DNA of 64,000 bases. It comes from Winogradskyella costae (lineage in GTDB: Bacteria > Bacteroidota > Bacteroidia > Flavobacteriales > Flavobacteriaceae). This document shows positions 35,956 through 45,260 of this stretch, one piece after another. The notes beneath the pieces were generated by a model. It was not told the DNA's origin. It made no database searches and worked only from the letters and a program-made list of their open reading frames with translations. Numbering within the stretch: the stretch's first letter is position 1; every line of letters begins with the position of its first letter. The stretch is from positions 558,001 through 622,000 of the forward strand of contig NZ_JABFDK010000001.1 in the NCBI RefSeq assembly GCF_013403865.1. The letters are read 5' to 3'. The position numbers and the translations under genes were made by a program.

Positions 35956-37635
35956 ATGAGCGAATTAAATAAATACAGTAAAACAGTTACACAAGATCCA
36001 ACACAACCAGCTGCTCAAGCCATGCTGCATGCTATTGGATTAACAAAAGAAGATTTTTTTAAACCAATCGTCGGCATTGCAAGTACGGGTTATGAAGGCA
36101 ACCCTTGCAATATGCACCTTAATGACTTAGCCAAATTGGTTAAAGAAGGCACAAAAAATGAAGATGTTATTGGATTAATTTTCAATACTATTGGTGTAAG
36201 TGACGGAATATCTATGGGGACCCCAGGCATGCGTTACTCACTGCCTTCTCGAGACATTATCGCAGATTCAATGGAAACCGTAGTTCAGGCCATGAGTTAT
36301 GATGGCTTAATCACCGTCGTTGGATGTGATAAAAATATGCCAGGTGCTTTAATGGCCATGATTCGTTTAGACAGACCAAGTATACTAGTCTATGGTGGCA
36401 CAATAGATTCTGGCTGCCACGAAGGAAAAAAATTAGATGTTGTTTCTGCCTTTGAAGCATGGGGAAGTAAAGTTGCCGGAACCATGGACGAAACTGAATA
36501 TCAAAGTATCGTTGAAAAAGCGTGTCCTGGAGCTGGTGCCTGTGGTGGTATGTACACTGCAAACACAATGGCTTCAGCAATTGAAGCTTTAGGAATGACC
36601 TTGCCTTTCAATTCTTCAAACCCTGCCTTAAGCGACGCTAAGAAGGAAGAATCGGTAAAAGCTGGTGAGGCTTTACGTTTATTATTAGAAAAAGATATAA
36701 AACCTTCAGATATTATTACTAGAAAATCTTTAGAAAACGCAGTAAGATTAGTGACTATTTTAGGAGGTTCTACCAATGCCGTATTGCACTTTTTAGCTAT
36801 CGCACGAGCGGCACAAATAGATTTTACACTAAAAGATTTTCAAGCAATCAGCGATAATACACCATTTTTAGCCGATTTAAAACCGAGTGGAAAATATTTA
36901 ATGGAAGATGTTCATACTGTTGGAGGTATTCCCGCAGTACTAAAATATCTTCTAAAGAAAGGTATGATTCATGGAGATTGCTTAACCGTTACAGGAAAAA
37001 CAATTGCAGAAAACTTATTAGATGTACCCGATTTAAAAGAAGGCCAAGACGTTATAAAACCAATTGAGGAACCAATAAAAATCTCAGGACATTTAAGAAT
37101 GCTTTACGGGAATTTAGCAACCGAAGGAAGTGTCGCTAAAATCACAGGAAAAGAAGGATTGTGCTTTAGAGGAAAAGCTAAAGTGTTTGAAGGAGAATAT
37201 GCCGCAAACGATGGTATTAGAGATGGAAAAGTTGAAAAAGGAGATGTGGTCGTCATTAGATACGAAGGTCCAAAAGGTGGACCAGGTATGCCAGAAATGT
37301 TAAAACCAACTGCTGCAATTATGGGAGCAGGTTTAGGTAAAGATGTAGCTTTAATTACAGATGGTCGTTTTTCAGGTGGAACACATGGTTTTGTTGTAGG
37401 CCATATTACACCAGAAGCACAAGAAGGTGGCACTATTGCCGTCGTAAAAGATGGAGATATTATAACGATCGATGCCGAGACCAATTCTATTTCATTAGAG
37501 GTCTCAGAAGCCGAACTTCAGAAAAGACGTCAACAATGGAAAGCACCAGAATTAAAATTTGAACGTGGAGTTCTATATAAATATGCTAAAACCGTATCAT
37601 CAGCATCTAAAGGCTGTGTCACTGACGAATTTTAA
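35956..37635 (+). CDS. ilvD: Dihydroxy-acid dehydratase
   Basis: 559 residues, normal length. Iron-sulfur ligand cysteines are Cys51 ([10 protein letters not shown]), Cys124 (GCDKNMPGA) and Cys196 ([15 protein letters not shown]); the C-terminal [19 protein letters not shown] is the active-site segment. It dehydrates dihydroxy-isovalerate and dihydroxy-methylvalerate to the keto acid precursors of Val and Ile. It is the first gene of ilvDBNCA and lies behind the Ile-rich attenuator. Confidence 0.97.
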   Translation: MSELNKYSKTVTQDPTQPAAQAMLHAIGLTKEDFFKPIVGIASTGYEGNPCNMHLNDLAKLVKEGTKNEDVIGLIFNTIGVSDGISMGTPGMRYSLPSRDIIADSMETVVQAMSYDGLITVVGCDKNMPGALMAMIRLDRPSILVYGGTIDSGCHEGKKLDVVSAFEAWGSKVAGTMDETEYQSIVEKACPGAGACGGMYTANTMASAIEALGMTLPFNSSNPALSDAKKEESVKAGEALRLLLEKDIKPSDIITRKSLENAVRLVTILGGSTNAVLHFLAIARAAQIDFTLKDFQAISDNTPFLADLKPSGKYLMEDVHTVGGIPAVLKYLLKKGMIHGDCLTVTGKTIAENLLDVPDLKEGQDVIKPIEEPIKISGHLRMLYGNLATEGSVAKITGKEGLCFRGKAKVFEGEYAANDGIRDGKVEKGDVVVIRYEGPKGGPGMPEMLKPTAAIMGAGLGKDVALITDGRFSGGTHGFVVGHITPEAQEGGTIAVVKDGDIITIDAETNSISLEVSEAELQKRRQQWKAPELKFERGVLYKYAKTVSSASKGCVTDEF

Positions 37636-37662
37636 AAAATTTATTTTGTAAGAAGTAACCTC

Positions 37663-37747
37663 TTAAGCGAGAGAACATAAAGCCAATCGCTTAAAAATTG
37701 AATTAAAAGATAAGTATTGAATAACCCGTCTAGTATCCAAAAGGATA
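37663..37747. repeat. Two hairpins in the ilvD-ilvB gap
   Basis: TTAAGCGA (37663-37670) and TCGCTTAA (37687-37694) form a perfect 8-bp stem with a 16-nt loop. TATCC/GGATA (37734-37738 with 37743-37747, loop AAAA) forms a second. Neither has a T-run, so they are mRNA or REP-like structures rather than terminators. Confidence 0.55.
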
Positions 37748-37763
37748 ACAGATTTTAAAATGA

Positions 37764-37785
37764 GATTCCCAATTTCACGGGAAGT
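37764..37785 (+). repeat. TTTC-loop palindrome before ilvB
   Basis: GAT-TTCCC...GGGAA: TTCCC (37766-37770) pairs with GGGAA (37779-37783) around a centre containing TTTC (37773-37776). It ends 7 bp before the ilvB ATG. It belongs to the same family as the elements before ilvA, argC, argF' and argB. Confidence 0.55.
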
Positions 37786-37791
37786 AAAAAC

Positions 37792-39528
37792 ATGAAAGAA
37801 ACTCAAACCATACAAAATAACACTAAAAGCACCGAAACTACAGAACGTATTTCTGGTAGCGAAGCCGTAATAAAATGTTTATTAGCCGAAGGTGTTGATA
37901 TACTATATGGATATCCTGGCGGAGCAATTATGCCAGTTTATGACGAATTATATAAGTATCAAGATAAAATTCATCATGTCTTAACTCGTCATGAACAAGG
38001 CGCCACGCATTCAGCACAAGGTTATGCTCGTATTTCAGGTAAAGTAGGAGTCTGCATGGCAACTTCTGGCCCTGGAGCAACCAATTTAATTACTGGTATT
38101 GCTGATGCACAGATCGACTCTACTCCAATGGTATGTATTACAGGTCAGGTAGGCTCACACCTATTAGGAAGTGATGCTTTTCAAGAAACTGATATTGTCG
38201 GAATCTCTACACCGATTACCAAATGGAATTGCCAGGTTACTAAAGCGTCTCAAATTCCTGAGGCTTTTGCAAAAGCATTTTACATTGCTAGAAGCGGAAG
38301 ACCTGGACCTGTGTTAATTGATATTACAAAGGATGCTCAATTTGAAGAATTCGATTTTAAATATGAGAAATGTAAAGGTATTAGAAGCTACAAACCGATT
38401 CCTGACACGGATGCAAATTCGTTAAAAGCAGCAGCGGAACTCATTAATAATGCTAAGAAACCATTAGTAGTTTGGGGACAAGGGGTTATATTAGGAAAGG
38501 CTGAAGAGGAATTTAAAGCTGTTATAGAAAAAGCCGGCATTCCTTCTGCATGGACAATTTTAGGTGCTTCAGCGATTCCTACGTCACATCCATTAAATGT
38601 TGGGATGGTTGGTATGCACGGTAATTACGCACCTAATGTCTTAACTAACGATTGTGATGTATTAATTGCTATTGGAATGCGATTTGATGATCGTGTTACA
38701 GGAAATTTAGAAACTTATGCAAAGCAGGCAAAAATTATTCATTTTGATATTGATCCTGCGGAAATAGATAAAAACGTAAAAACAGATGTCGCCGTTTTAG
38801 GAGACTCAAAAGCTAGTTTAAAAAGCTTGTTGCCATTATTGAATGAAAATTCTCATAGTGACTGGCATCAAAAGTTTAAAGATTTATATAAAATAGAATA
38901 CGAAAAAGTCATTAAAGACGACTTGCACCCTACTAAAGAAGGCTTAACGATGGCTGAAGTGTTGAAAGAAATCAACATTCAGACAAAAGGAAACGCTGCT
39001 ATTGTAAGTGATGTTGGTCAACACCAAATGATTGCCTGTCGTTATGCCGAATTCAACAAAACCAAAAGTAATATTACATCTGGCGGATTAGGAACAATGG
39101 GATTTGCGCTGCCAGCGGCTATTGGCGCAAAAATGGCAGCTCCAGACAGAGAGGTCGTAATGATTGCCGGCGATGGAGGTTACCAAATGACAATTCAAGA
39201 ATTAGGAACTATTTTTCAACAAAAAGTACCTGTAAAAATTGTGGTATTAAACAATGAATTCCTTGGTATGGTACGCCAATGGCAACAGTTATTTTTCGAT
39301 AAACGCTATGCCTCTACCGAAATGACTAACCCAGATTTTGTAGCCATTGCAAAAGGATATTCTATTGAAGCCCAAAAAATAACCGAACGCAAAGATTTAA
39401 AAACCGCTGTAAAAGAAATGATTGACTGTGAAGGTCCTTATTTCTTAGAAGTTAGAGTAGAAAAGGAAGGTAATGTATTCCCAATGATTCCAACAGGAGC
39501 AAGTGTTTCAGATATACGATTAGAGTAA
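37792..39528 (+). CDS. ilvB: Acetolactate synthase large subunit
   Basis: 578 residues. The cofactor-activating Glu68 lies in RHEQGATHSAQGYAR; the FAD region has GMHGNYAPN and MRFDDRVTGN; the ThDP/Mg motif is AGDGGYQMTIQELGT ending in VVLNN. It joins two pyruvates, or pyruvate and 2-oxobutyrate, into the acetohydroxy acids that start Val/Leu and Ile synthesis. The first 20 residues are a variable tail; ATG at 37792 is the only sensible start. It pairs with IlvN, encoded next. Confidence 0.96.
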   Translation: MKETQTIQNNTKSTETTERISGSEAVIKCLLAEGVDILYGYPGGAIMPVYDELYKYQDKIHHVLTRHEQGATHSAQGYARISGKVGVCMATSGPGATNLITGIADAQIDSTPMVCITGQVGSHLLGSDAFQETDIVGISTPITKWNCQVTKASQIPEAFAKAFYIARSGRPGPVLIDITKDAQFEEFDFKYEKCKGIRSYKPIPDTDANSLKAAAELINNAKKPLVVWGQGVILGKAEEEFKAVIEKAGIPSAWTILGASAIPTSHPLNVGMVGMHGNYAPNVLTNDCDVLIAIGMRFDDRVTGNLETYAKQAKIIHFDIDPAEIDKNVKTDVAVLGDSKASLKSLLPLLNENSHSDWHQKFKDLYKIEYEKVIKDDLHPTKEGLTMAEVLKEINIQTKGNAAIVSDVGQHQMIACRYAEFNKTKSNITSGGLGTMGFALPAAIGAKMAAPDREVVMIAGDGGYQMTIQELGTIFQQKVPVKIVVLNNEFLGMVRQWQQLFFDKRYASTEMTNPDFVAIAKGYSIEAQKITERKDLKTAVKEMIDCEGPYFLEVRVEKEGNVFPMIPTGASVSDIRLE

Positions 39529-39529
39529 A

Positions 39530-39604
39530 TAAACAGAATACAGAGAAAAGAATAAAGACCAATGAGAGAAAAAAGTAAGATAGAACGAAATAAGATTCTG
39601 TTTA
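39530..39604. repeat. 10-bp inverted repeat in the ilvB-ilvN gap
   Basis: TAAACAGAAT (39530-39539) and ATTCTGTTTA (39595-39604) are exact mirror copies, separated by 55 bp of purine-rich sequence containing GAGAGAAAA. The element fills almost the whole gap. A similar arrangement precedes ilvC. Confidence 0.55.
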
Positions 39605-39634
39605 CGATTTTCTTTTATCTATAATCTCAAAGAA

Positions 39635-40165
39635 ATGAGTACAGAAAACAAACAATATACCGTTTCAATTTATACGGAAAACAACATTGGGTTGCTGAAT
39701 AGAATTTCCGCAATATTCCAAAGAAGACACATGAATATTGAAAGTTTAAATACGTCACCATCAGAAATTGAGGGTGTTTCAAGATTTACCATTGTCGTCA
39801 ATATTACCGAATCTCAAATGAAAAAGATTCAGGGTCAGATTGAAAAACAAGTTGAAGTTATAAAAGCATTTTATCACACAGAAGAGGAAATCATTTATCA
39901 AGAATCTTGCATCTTTAAAATGAGATCTAACCTCTTGTTTGATGAGCGCCAAATTCAAAATATTATAAAAGAAAGTAATGCTAGGATTGTCACTGTAAAT
40001 CGTGATTTCTTCGTTATAGAAAAGTCGGGTAAAAAGGAAGAAATAGATTTACTACATAGAGAATTAACTGTTTTTGGAATTATGCAATTTACACGCTCAG
40101 GGCGCATTGCTGTCACTAAAGACGAAATGAAAATATCAACAATGCTTAAAGCGTTGCAACACTAA
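39635..40165 (+). CDS. ilvN: Acetolactate synthase small (regulatory) subunit
   Basis: 176 residues, typical of the longer IlvN/IlvH class. An N-terminal ACT domain (about 8-80) has the NNIGLLNRISAIFQRRHMNIESL core; the C-terminal domain (about 85-170) has the GKKEEIDLLHRELTVFGIMQFTRSGRIA segment. It confers valine feedback control on IlvB. Confidence 0.95.
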   Translation: MSTENKQYTVSIYTENNIGLLNRISAIFQRRHMNIESLNTSPSEIEGVSRFTIVVNITESQMKKIQGQIEKQVEVIKAFYHTEEEIIYQESCIFKMRSNLLFDERQIQNIIKESNARIVTVNRDFFVIEKSGKKEEIDLLHRELTVFGIMQFTRSGRIAVTKDEMKISTMLKALQH

Positions 40166-40185
40166 ATAAATAAAATAAAGCGATT

Positions 40186-40241
40186 AGAAAATAGTGTTGA
40201 GAGACAAGAAAATTACGGAAAGTATATAGCGTCTATTTTCT
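40186..40241. repeat. 9-bp inverted repeat in the ilvN-ilvC gap
   Basis: AGAAAATAG (40186-40194) is mirrored exactly by CTATTTTCT (40233-40241), with purine-rich GAGAGACAAGAAAA between. It resembles the ilvB-ilvN gap element in size, base composition and position, suggesting a second family of intergenic repeats. Confidence 0.5.
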
Positions 40242-40284
40242 CTTTCTCAATTCAGTTTTCTTCAAACAAAAACAACTAGAAACA

Positions 40285-41784
40285 ATGTCAAATTATTTCA
40301 ACACATTACCATTAAGAGAACAATTAGATCAATTAGGAAAATGTCGTTTCATGGACGCTTCAGAATTTGAAGATGGCGTAAACGTATTAAAAGGAAAGAA
40401 AATAGTTATTGTTGGTTGTGGTGCTCAAGGCCTAAACCAAGGATTAAATATGAGAGATTCTGGATTAGACATTTCATACACGCTACGTCAGCAAGCTATT
40501 GATGAAAAACGTGATTCTTACAAAAACGCAACCTCTAACGGATTTACTGTTGGTACGTATGAAGAATTAATACCAACGGCAGATTTAGTGTTAAACTTAA
40601 CACCAGACAAGCAACATACCAATGTTGTAAAAGCGATAATGCCTTTAATGAAAAAAGGAGCAACATTAAGCTATTCACATGGTTTTAATATTGTTGAAGA
40701 AGGCACAAAAATCCGTGAGGATTTAACCGTAATTATGGTGGCACCAAAATGTCCAGGAACTGAAGTAAGAGAAGAATACAAAAGAGGTTTTGGAGTTCCG
40801 ACATTAACTGCAGTACACCCTGAAAATGATCCTGAAGGAAAAGGTTGGGCTCAGGCTAAAGCTTATGCTGCTGCAACTGGTGGTCATCGTGCAGGTGTAT
40901 TGGAATCGTCTTTTATTGCAGAAGTGAAAAGTGATTTAATGGGTGAACAAACTATTCTTTGTGGTTTATTACAAACCGGTGCCATTTTATCTTTCGATAA
41001 GATGGTTGAAGAAGGTATTGAACCTGGTTACGCTGCTAAATTGATTCAGTTTGGTTGGGAAACGATTACCGAAGCATTAAAGCATGGAGGAATCACTAAC
41101 ATGATGGATCGTTTATCAAATCCTGCAAAACTGAAAGCTTTCGAATTATCCGAAGAGTTAAAAGGTATTATGCGTCCGCTTTTCGAAAAGCATATGGACG
41201 ATATTATTTCGGGTCACTTCTCTCAAACTATGATGGAAGATTGGGCAAATGACGATATCAACCTATTAACCTGGCGCGCTGAAACAGAAGAAACTGCCTT
41301 TGAAAAAACAGAATTAACTTCAGATCACATCACAGAACAAGAGTATTTTGACCACGGTGTTTTGTTAATTGCATTTGTAAAGTCTGGCGTTGAACTCGCT
41401 TTCGAAACTATGGTAAGCGCAGGTATTATCGAAGATTCTGCTTATTACGAATCTTTACATGAATTACCGCTGATCGCCAACACAATCGCAAGAAAGAAAT
41501 TATTTGAAATGAACCGTGTTATTTCTGATACAGCTGAATATGGTTGTTATTTATTTGATCATGCTTGTAAACCATTATTAACTGATTTTATGAAAACAGT
41601 GGATACGTCGATCATTGGAAAGCCATTTTCAAAAACAACAGGAGTTGACAATATAGAATTAATCGCTGTTAATGATGCGATTAGAAACCATCCTATCGAG
41701 GCTGTGGGTCATCGTTTACGTGCGGCAATGACTGCTATGAAAGTGATTAAAACTGATGATGTAAAAACATCTGTATTAGCGTAA
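40285..41784 (+). CDS. ilvC: Ketol-acid reductoisomerase (class II)
   Basis: 499 residues, so the long enterobacterial-type class II enzyme with a duplicated knotted domain, not the 330-residue class I form. The NADPH loop is [18 protein letters not shown] near residues 44-60; [17 protein letters not shown] and the metal-binding [15 protein letters not shown] are intact. It isomerises and reduces acetohydroxy acids in Val and Ile synthesis. Confidence 0.97.
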   Translation: MSNYFNTLPLREQLDQLGKCRFMDASEFEDGVNVLKGKKIVIVGCGAQGLNQGLNMRDSGLDISYTLRQQAIDEKRDSYKNATSNGFTVGTYEELIPTADLVLNLTPDKQHTNVVKAIMPLMKKGATLSYSHGFNIVEEGTKIREDLTVIMVAPKCPGTEVREEYKRGFGVPTLTAVHPENDPEGKGWAQAKAYAAATGGHRAGVLESSFIAEVKSDLMGEQTILCGLLQTGAILSFDKMVEEGIEPGYAAKLIQFGWETITEALKHGGITNMMDRLSNPAKLKAFELSEELKGIMRPLFEKHMDDIISGHFSQTMMEDWANDDINLLTWRAETEETAFEKTELTSDHITEQEYFDHGVLLIAFVKSGVELAFETMVSAGIIEDSAYYESLHELPLIANTIARKKLFEMNRVISDTAEYGCYLFDHACKPLLTDFMKTVDTSIIGKPFSKTTGVDNIELIAVNDAIRNHPIEAVGHRLRAAMTAMKVIKTDDVKTSVLA

Positions 41785-41794
41785 CAAAAATTAT

Positions 41795-41845
41795 CCTGTC
41801 AGGTTTTATGATGGCTGAGCGCAGCCAAAGTCAAAACCTGATAGG
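41795..41845. repeat. CCTGTCAGGTTTT palindrome with internal hairpin, ilvC-ilvA gap
   Basis: CCTGTCAGGTTTT (41795-41807) pairs with AAAACCTGATAGG (41833-41845) at 12 of 13 positions. The loop holds a second hairpin, GGCTGAGCGCAGCC (41813-41826). It is a member of the AGGTTTT...AAAACCT palindromes that recur through the arginine operon. Confidence 0.65.
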
Positions 41846-41859
41846 TCTAATAAATAAGA

Positions 41860-41880
41860 GATTCCCTTTTTCAAGGGAAG
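41860..41880 (+). repeat. TTTC-loop palindrome before ilvA
   Basis: TTCCCTT (41862-41868) pairs perfectly with AAGGGAA (41873-41879) around loop TTTC (41869-41872). It ends 6 bp before the ilvA ATG at 41886. Confidence 0.65.
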
Positions 41881-41885
41881 TGAGC

Positions 41886-43154
41886 ATGGAAGAAACAAAA
41901 ACTACATACAGACCAACATTAAAAGCTATTGAAGCTGCAGCAGAAAAATTAATTGGGATTGCGTCAGTAACACCTTTAATTAAAAATGCGAGATATTCTA
42001 AAGACTTTGATGCTAACATTTATTTTAAAAGAGAAGATCTACAAGTTGTCCGTTCTTACAAAATTCGTGGTGCATATAATAAAATAGCCTCTTTGAGTCC
42101 TTCTCAAATTGAAAACGAAATTGTGTGCGCCAGTGCAGGAAATCATGCCCAAGGTGTTGCAATTTCATGTAAGCTTTTAAAAATAAAAGGCACTATTTTT
42201 ATGCCCTCTCCTACTCCAAATCAAAAGATTGAACAGGTAAAAATGTTTGGGGAAGACTATGTTGAAGTTGTTCTAGTTGGTGACACTTTTGATGATGCTT
42301 ACCATGCAGCAATGCAACAATGCAAAGAATTCAATAAAACGTTTGTTCACCCTTTTAATGACGAGAAAGTTATCGAAGGTCAGGCGACCGTTGGCTTAGA
42401 AATTATAGACCAAGCTAAAGTACACCCTATTCATTACGTTTTTGTACCCGTTGGTGGTGGTGGATTGGCGGCAGGATTATCTTCAGTCTTTAAAATCTTA
42501 TCTCCTCAAACAAAAATTATTAGTGTAGAGCCAAAAGGCGCACCAGCGATGTTAACGTCTATTAGAGAAAATAAAAACACAGAATTAAAGACCATTGATA
42601 GTTTTGTAGATGGAGCTGCAGTAAAACGTGTTGGAGATTTAAGTTTTGCTATTTGTAAAGAGACATTACATCGTGTCGTAACGGTAGACGAAGGTAAAAT
42701 TTGTCAGACCATCTTAGACTTATATAACAAAGATGCTATCGTTGTTGAACCTGCAGGAGCTTTAAGTCTTTGTGCATTAGACCAATTTTCTGAAGAAATT
42801 AAAGGTAAAAACGTAGTTTGTGTTATTAGTGGTAGCAATAATGATATCACTCGAATGGCAGAAATTAAAGAACGTGCCCTTCTCTATGCCAATCTTAAGC
42901 ATTACTTTATTATTAAGTTTCCGCAACGTGCGGGTGCTTTGCGTGATTTTGTAGTTGATATTTTAGGACCAACAGATGATATTACCCATTTTGAATACAC
43001 AAAAAAAGTCAACAGAGAAAATGATGTGGCCGTCGTTGGTTTACAGTTAAAATCCCCTGATGATTTAGAGCCATTAATTACTAAAATGAAACTCCATAAT
43101 TTCTATGGAGATTACCTAAATGACAAGCCTGATTTATTTCAGTTTTTAGTATAG
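41886..43154 (+). CDS. ilvA: Threonine ammonia-lyase (biosynthetic)
   Basis: 422 residues from the ATG at 41886. The PLP lysine is Lys59 in RSYKIRGAYNK; the glycine loop is VPVGGGGLAAGLSS; SAGNHAQG binds the substrate. One ACT-like regulatory domain occupies about 335-422 (YFIIKFPQRAGALRDFV), the short IlvA form with a single ACT-like unit. It makes 2-oxobutyrate, the committed precursor of Ile, so it belongs with an Ile-sensing attenuator. An ATG at 41808 is in frame but would translate the intergenic palindromes, so it is rejected. Confidence 0.95.
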   Translation: MEETKTTYRPTLKAIEAAAEKLIGIASVTPLIKNARYSKDFDANIYFKREDLQVVRSYKIRGAYNKIASLSPSQIENEIVCASAGNHAQGVAISCKLLKIKGTIFMPSPTPNQKIEQVKMFGEDYVEVVLVGDTFDDAYHAAMQQCKEFNKTFVHPFNDEKVIEGQATVGLEIIDQAKVHPIHYVFVPVGGGGLAAGLSSVFKILSPQTKIISVEPKGAPAMLTSIRENKNTELKTIDSFVDGAAVKRVGDLSFAICKETLHRVVTVDEGKICQTILDLYNKDAIVVEPAGALSLCALDQFSEEIKGKNVVCVISGSNNDITRMAEIKERALLYANLKHYFIIKFPQRAGALRDFVVDILGPTDDITHFEYTKKVNRENDVAVVGLQLKSPDDLEPLITKMKLHNFYGDYLNDKPDLFQFLV

Positions 43155-43234
43155 GTTAACATATACTTAACCCTCTTAAAGGATACAATTAAGTATCTTT
43201 ATTACTTACAATTAATAGTTCAAAACAAGTTATT

Positions 43235-44827
43235 ATGACTTCAACATTTGTGAATATCCCAGAACAGTTTCAAATTAAAAATTTAGTCGACCAGAACACC
43301 TATTTAGTAGACGGCGCTCTGATTCCTTGGCGAGGAGAAACTTCTAAAGTATATTCCACAATTTCCTCCACTGAAGACTATAAACCTACACTACTTGGAA
43401 CGATTCCCACTTTAGGAAAAAAAGAAGCCATTAAAGCATTAGATGCTGCTGTTTCCGCATACGATAAAGGACAAGGTTTATGGCCAACTATGAAAGTTGT
43501 GGATAGAATTGCCTGCATGGAAAGATTCGTAGTTCAAATGAAAACTAAGCGTGAAGAAATTGTAAAACTTCTCATGTGGGAAATTGGTAAAACTCTGCCT
43601 GACTCTGAAAAAGAATTTGATAGAACCGTTGAATACATTTATGATACTATCGAAGATTATACACAAATGGATCGTGACAGCGCTAAATTTGTCAAAAGCT
43701 CTGGTGTTAATGCACATATTAGAAGAGGACCTTTAGGTGTTGTACTTTGTTTAGGCCCTTATAACTATCCCTTAAATGAAACCTTTGCGCTTTTAATTCC
43801 TGCCTTGATTATGGGGAATACAGCCATTTTTAAACCTGCAAAACATGGTGTACTTTTAATTTCACCATTGTTGGAAGCCTTTAGAGATAGTTTCCCGAAA
43901 GGAGTTGTAAATATCATTTATGGCCGGGGAAGAACAGTTGCTGCTCCAATTATGCAATCTGGTAAAGTTGATGTTTTAGCTTTAATCGGAAATAGCAAAT
44001 CCGCAAATGCGTTACAAAACCAACATCCTAAAAGTAATAGACTACGTTTAGTGTTGGGTCTTGAGGCTAAAAACCCAGCAATTGTATTACCAGATGCCGA
44101 CTTAGATTTAGCAATAGACGAATGTATCGCGGGAACAACCTCTTTTAATGGTCAACGTTGTACAGCATTGAAAGTATTATATGTGCACGAAAATATCATT
44201 GAAGAATTCAACAAACGCTTTTCAGCTAAAGTTGATGCATTAAAATTCGGAAATCCATGGGAAAATGGAGCAAAATTAACACCATTACCAGAACCAGATA
44301 AGCCATCGTATATTCAAGATTTAATTGACGACGCTACGGAAAAAGGTGCAAAAGTAATTAACGAAAAAGGAGGCGAAACAACTGAAAACTATATTTTCCC
44401 TGCCGTTTTATATCCGGTAACAAAAGACATGCGTGTTTTTCAAGAAGAACAATTTGGACCTGTAATTCCTGTAGTGCCTTTTTCAGATATAGAAGAACCT
44501 TTAGATGATATGGCAGAATCTAATTATGGACAACAAGTAAGCTTATTTGGCAAAGACGTTAAAACACTAGCACCACTAATTGACACCTTAGTGAATTTAG
44601 TTTGTAGGGTAAACCTTAATAGTTCTTGTCAACGTGGACCTGACGTTTATCCGTTTACAGGTCGAAAAGATTCTGCGGTTGCTACATTAAGTGTTCATGA
44701 TGCATTACGTTCATTTTCAATTAGAACATTTGTAGCCTCTAAAGACAATGATTATAACAATGCTATTTTAAAAGATTTATTAGACTCTAGAGCTTCCAAT
44801 TTTGTAAGTACAGATTATATTCTCTAG
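43235..44827 (+). CDS. gapN: NADP-dependent glyceraldehyde-3-phosphate dehydrogenase (non-phosphorylating)
   Basis: 530 residues, an aldehyde-dehydrogenase-superfamily protein. Cys309 in NGQRCTALK is the nucleophile and Glu277 in [10 protein letters not shown] the general base; [11 protein letters not shown] (174-184) carries the catalytic Asn. [20 protein letters not shown] near the C-terminus is typical of GapN. It oxidises glyceraldehyde 3-phosphate to 3-phosphoglycerate and yields NADPH, which reductive steps of the flanking ilv and arg pathways use. It starts 80 bp after ilvA; no terminator is visible on either side. Confidence 0.88.
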   Translation: MTSTFVNIPEQFQIKNLVDQNTYLVDGALIPWRGETSKVYSTISSTEDYKPTLLGTIPTLGKKEAIKALDAAVSAYDKGQGLWPTMKVVDRIACMERFVVQMKTKREEIVKLLMWEIGKTLPDSEKEFDRTVEYIYDTIEDYTQMDRDSAKFVKSSGVNAHIRRGPLGVVLCLGPYNYPLNETFALLIPALIMGNTAIFKPAKHGVLLISPLLEAFRDSFPKGVVNIIYGRGRTVAAPIMQSGKVDVLALIGNSKSANALQNQHPKSNRLRLVLGLEAKNPAIVLPDADLDLAIDECIAGTTSFNGQRCTALKVLYVHENIIEEFNKRFSAKVDALKFGNPWENGAKLTPLPEPDKPSYIQDLIDDATEKGAKVINEKGGETTENYIFPAVLYPVTKDMRVFQEEQFGPVIPVVPFSDIEEPLDDMAESNYGQQVSLFGKDVKTLAPLIDTLVNLVCRVNLNSSCQRGPDVYPFTGRKDSAVATLSVHDALRSFSIRTFVASKDNDYNNAILKDLLDSRASNFVSTDYIL

Positions 44828-44947
44828 CAGATAGTGTCGTAAAGTGGTTCATATTGAATTATTTAAAGTTTTATTACTAAGAATTAAGAATTTCATAAAA
44901 AAATCAAAAAAAGCACAAACTTTAAGATATTTATTAAATAATAATTC

Positions 44948-44955
44948 TAAATTTA
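44948..44955 (+). promoter_or_regulatory. Weak promoter-like element before the arginine leader
   Basis: TAAATTTA matches TAnnTTTG except for its last base and lies 4 bp before the leader ATG at 44960. At that spacing transcription would start at or after the ATG, so it is probably not the promoter of this frame unless the start site is unusual. I see no better one between 44828 and 44959. Confidence 0.2.
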
Positions 44956-44959
44956 CACT

Positions 44960-45025
44960 ATGTTAAGTCAAAGAAATAGAATTGAAAGACCCACACGCTT
45001 GTTTTTAAACAGGCGACGTCGCTAA
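44960..45025 (+). CDS. Arg-rich leader peptide of the arginine operon
   Basis: 21 codons, ATG at 44960, TAA at 45023-45025. Arg occupies residues 5, 7, 10, 13, 18, 19, 20 and 21; the last four are consecutive (AGG CGA CGT CGC, 45011-45022) just before the stop. CGN and AGG codons of this kind are unlikely to cluster by chance in AT-rich intergenic DNA. It lies 236 bp before the first gene of a nine-gene arginine operon, so it is placed to sense charged tRNA-Arg. Its stop overlaps the ATG of a second frame. I see no strong intrinsic terminator after it, so the output step is unclear. Confidence 0.75.
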   Translation: MLSQRNRIERPTRLFLNRRRR

Positions 45026-45212
45026 TGGAACTACTTAAAACCATTCAGTTAATCAATTTTAATTTTTTCACATTGAACAATTCAACACTTTTATTTCGCT
45101 TTTCAATTTTTTTAGTAAATACAGATACTAACATAGATGCTGTACGCCATATTTTGAATCGTCGCCCGAAAGGGTACAATCTTCATTAGGAACTTAGGTG
45201 TGTCCAGTTCTT
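45012..45212 (+). promoter_or_regulatory. Candidate long-range RNA switch downstream of the Arg leader
   Basis: GGCGACG within the Arg-codon cluster (45012-45018) can pair with CGTCGCC (45160-45166). The latter adjoins a CCC-GAAA-GGG hairpin (45165-45174) and, further on, AGGAACT (45188-45194) pairs with AGTTCTT (45206-45212). GAACT at 45028-45032, just past the leader stop, can compete for AGTTC at 45206-45210. A stalled ribosome on the Arg codons would mask 45012-45018. No arm is followed by a T-run, so control of translation of the first structural gene is as likely as termination. Confidence 0.45.
45025..45189 (+). CDS. Second small frame, coupled to the Arg leader by TAATG
   Basis: 54 codons without a stop in AT-rich sequence. 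The ATG (45025-45027) shares its A with the leader's TAA, the classic layout for translational coupling. The product starts MELLKTIQLINF, is hydrophobic in the middle and ends RHILNRRPKGYNLH with three Arg. I recognise no family. It may be a coupled second leader whose translation controls the structures at 45160-45212, or simply an accidental open frame. Confidence 0.3.
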   Translation: MELLKTIQLINFNFFTLNNSTLLFRFSIFLVNTDTNIDAVRHILNRRPKGYNLH

Positions 45213-45260
45213 CATTTCAAAAAAAATCAAAAATTTTATAATCTATAAAAAACAATCACA

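Noticed and set aside
36311..37484. Antisense frames across ilvD
   Set aside because: Long antisense frames are a by-product of codon use in ilvD; none shows a domain or start context.
41808..41885. N-terminal extension of IlvA to an upstream ATG
   Set aside because: The extra 26 codons translate the intergenic palindromes (41795-41845 and 41860-41880), and IlvA begins normally at the ATG 41886.
45061..45113. Intrinsic terminator after the Arg leader at the T-rich stretch
   Set aside because: TTGAA-CAA-TTCAA and ATTGAA...TTCAAT are too short or have loops that are too long and lack G-C pairs; I cannot support a terminator there.
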